7,709 bases of DNA from UBA4661 sp002405405 (lineage in GTDB: Bacteria > Bacteroidota > Ignavibacteria > Kapaibacteriales > UBA4661), in the NCBI GenBank assembly GCA_036847245.1, contig DAIUAL010000157.1:1-7709 (forward strand), in the 5' to 3' direction. A program made the position numbers and the translations under genes. This document shows, piece after piece, positions 6,128 to 7,709 of the stretch. Under the pieces are notes generated by a model. That model saw only the letters and a program-made list of their open reading frames with translations, searched no databases and was not told the DNA's origin. The first letter of the stretch is position 1, and each line of letters starts with the position of its first letter.

Positions 6128-7709
6128 TTATTTTGCAATCAAGAGTGGCTGAATAGTCGTCATACCTTGCTCATTGATAACACGTACCGTGTATGCTCCG
6201 GTCATCATACGCGACACATCCATCTTAACCATGCGATCTTTAAATCGTACTTCGGAGAGAACCTGCCCCAAGCCATTAATAATCTGTGCTTTCATCCAGC
6301 CCGGCTCCGTGCACTCAATCGTGAGTTCATCCGAAGCAGGGCTTGGTATCAAGCGGACAATGTTTTTGCGCTTGCTTTCTAATACCGGCAAGCGAAGCAC
6401 CGAAAGCCCACCATTGCCACTGCATTCTGTCAGGTCAAAGCAATGACGCGAGGTGGTACTTAAGCCCGAAACAGGATTCGTTGCAGTTACATTCACACAC
6501 AATTGTGCCGCGCCTGTTTGAATATTGACATTCGTACCTGAACCCAAAATGTTTCCAGCATCATCACGCCATGTGTATTCAACACCACAGGACAGATTAA
6601 TAACACCATACGACAGCACAGCCCCACGGCAGGGACGGTCATTGACCATGCCAACAACAGGAGCGTCAGGTTGTGCGGGTGATACCGTAATAGAAAACGG
6701 TCGAATCGTACAGCCGTTACGTACAGCCGTGAGTTGACCCGATTGCGTAGCCGCAAAGACAATGCTACTGCCACTGCCTACGGCAACACCATTGAAATAC
6801 CACACTGCATCGGATGCCGAAGTGTATTGATTAGCCGCGATGGAAAATGTATTCGGTTGCCCTGATACAATGCAAGACGGACCGCTAATCGTAATCTCAG
6901 GACTACACATCTGTCCCAAGTCTTTATGCCATGTTGGGGTCGTGCCACCGCACAGGCAACTACCTTTGTTGTAACCGCCGTAAACATAATCAGGATTATT
7001 TGCAATGGCGGTAAAACCACCAATTATGGTTATAGCCCGTAGTAGCAGACTGCTGAAAATTGTTGCTTGGGCAGAAATAATTGGATACGTTAAAGGTAGA
7101 CTGGGTACACACCACCAGGGCGTTATGTTTATCATGTGGTCAATAATTTTTCCATATACACACCCCACGAGTGTTAGGTCTGATGCCAACACACCCGTAT
7201 AATTACTTGCACACCAATACCCGATATCATGACTTTGGCAACAACTTACCAAATCTACCCATGTCGTACCGTAGCAAGGATGAAATAAAACGATCTGATT
7301 GATGCTGAGCCAACCGTCTCCAGCACCCCAACCCTCTCCCATAAACGCAGTAATGGGAGTACAGTGCATATCATGGATTAACTCAATACCACAGCCATTA
7401 GAATATTGCTGTAGTGTTCCGGCAGTTTTTGGCTTTTGCTTTTTTTTGCCCTCATCAATGATTTTTTTACCCGCTGGTGTGTGCTGAAGCATTTGTAGTG
7501 CTGAATAATACCCGACTATAGTAGCCCATTTCAGCGACTCGTACTTGGTAGAATCGACCACTTGGATAGAGTACTTTGCTTGTGAGTCCTGCGATGTTTT
7601 GGTATCGGGTATAAAGCGCAATGGTTCATCATTGATTTTGCGGTATGCCATATTGGCGAGGACTGTTTTGGTTTCTTTATCATACATGACAATACGGATA
7701 ATCGAGCTA
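6128..7709 (-). CDS. T9SS-sorted secreted protein with phospholipase A2-like motif and Ig-like segments (5' end outside window)
   Basis: The gene is partial. The frame has no stop between its first visible ATG (7685-7687) and the window edge, and the visible N-terminus reads as strand sequence without a signal peptide, so the true start lies beyond 7709. Numbering from that ATG, 519 residues are visible. A cysteine-rich region at about 95-182 holds GEGWGAGDGW at 117-126, CCQSHDIGY at 149-157 (H153, D154) and ASDLTLVGC at 168-176 (D170). This recalls the PLA2 signature CCxxHDxCY plus a later Asp, with Gly replacing the last Cys of the motif. A hydrophobic stretch follows at about 191-229. Two Ig/PKD-like segments span about 250-425. 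The last 75 residues (IPSPASDELTI, NGLGQVL, then TGAYTVRVINEQG) form a type A T9SS sorting domain. The role is inferred to be a surface or secreted lipase-like enzyme; a non-enzymatic adhesin is the alternative. Confidence 0.8.
   Translation of the reverse strand, partial: SSIIRIVMYDKETKTVLANMAYRKINDEPLRFIPDTKTSQDSQAKYSIQVVDSTKYESLKWATIVGYYSALQMLQHTPAGKKIIDEGKKKQKPKTAGTLQQYSNGCGIELIHDMHCTPITAFMGEGWGAGDGWLSINQIVLFHPCYGTTWVDLVSCCQSHDIGYWCASNYTGVLASDLTLVGCVYGKIIDHMINITPWWCVPSLPLTYPIISAQATIFSSLLLRAITIIGGFTAIANNPDYVYGGYNKGSCLCGGTTPTWHKDLGQMCSPEITISGPSCIVSGQPNTFSIAANQYTSASDAVWYFNGVAVGSGSSIVFAATQSGQLTAVRNGCTIRPFSITVSPAQPDAPVVGMVNDRPCRGAVLSYGVINLSCGVEYTWRDDAGNILGSGTNVNIQTGAAQLCVNVTATNPVSGLSTTSRHCFDLTECSGNGGLSVLRLPVLESKRKNIVRLIPSPASDELTIECTEPGWMKAQIINGLGQVLSEVRFKDRMVKMDVSRMMTGAYTVRVINEQGMTTIQPLLIAK

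Noticed and set aside
6413..6776. GCCACTG, the core of the B12-box of cobalamin riboswitches, occurs near 6415 and again near 6771
   Set aside because: Both copies lie deep inside the T9SS protein coding sequence, without the surrounding riboswitch stems. Nothing riboswitch-like was found upstream of the B12 genes, and the longest gap there is 46 bases.

Overview
The window comes from a bacterium with a type IX secretion system (T9SS). Two of the predicted proteins end in T9SS-type C-terminal sorting domains, two others carry lipoprotein signal peptides, and Shine-Dalgarno sites are present before only some genes. With mixed, moderate base composition this suggests the Bacteroidota/Chlorobiota supergroup, possibly a Kapabacteria- or Ignavibacteria-like lineage. 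The lineage is an inference from these traits and was not tested by any search.

Plus strand, about 1-5264: six same-direction genes are packed with gaps of 46, 2, 42, -14 and -4 bases and look like one operon or the end of one. The order is purE (N5-CAIR mutase of purine synthesis), an NMT1/THI5-like ABC substrate-binding lipoprotein, cobS (cobalamin synthase), cobC (alpha-ribazole phosphatase), a secreted protein with a T9SS tail, and a beta-propeller lipoprotein. The propeller resembles BtuG, the surface B12-binding protein of gut Bacteroides. The protein before it resembles the 'cell surface protein' family that accompanies BtuG in Bacteroides B12 loci. The likely theme is capture of corrinoids at the cell surface together with the last steps of lower-ligand (nucleotide loop) assembly. 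The outer-membrane transporter BtuB, the ABC permease and ATPase, and CobU and CobT are not in the window, and no cobalamin riboswitch was seen.

Minus strand, 7709-5302: a large T9SS-sorted protein is cut off by the right edge of the window. It carries a phospholipase A2-like His-Asp motif, two Ig-like segments and a sorting tail. It is followed, after a 107-base gap holding a perfect 12-bp inverted repeat, by a NarL/FixJ-type response regulator. This block converges on the B12 operon with only 37 bases between the stop codons. No RNA genes, insertion sequences, CRISPR arrays or prophage genes were seen.

The most interesting part is 694-5264. It joins a BtuG-like propeller, a T9SS-exported partner, cobS/cobC and a substrate-binding protein of unknown ligand that is tightly coupled to cobS.
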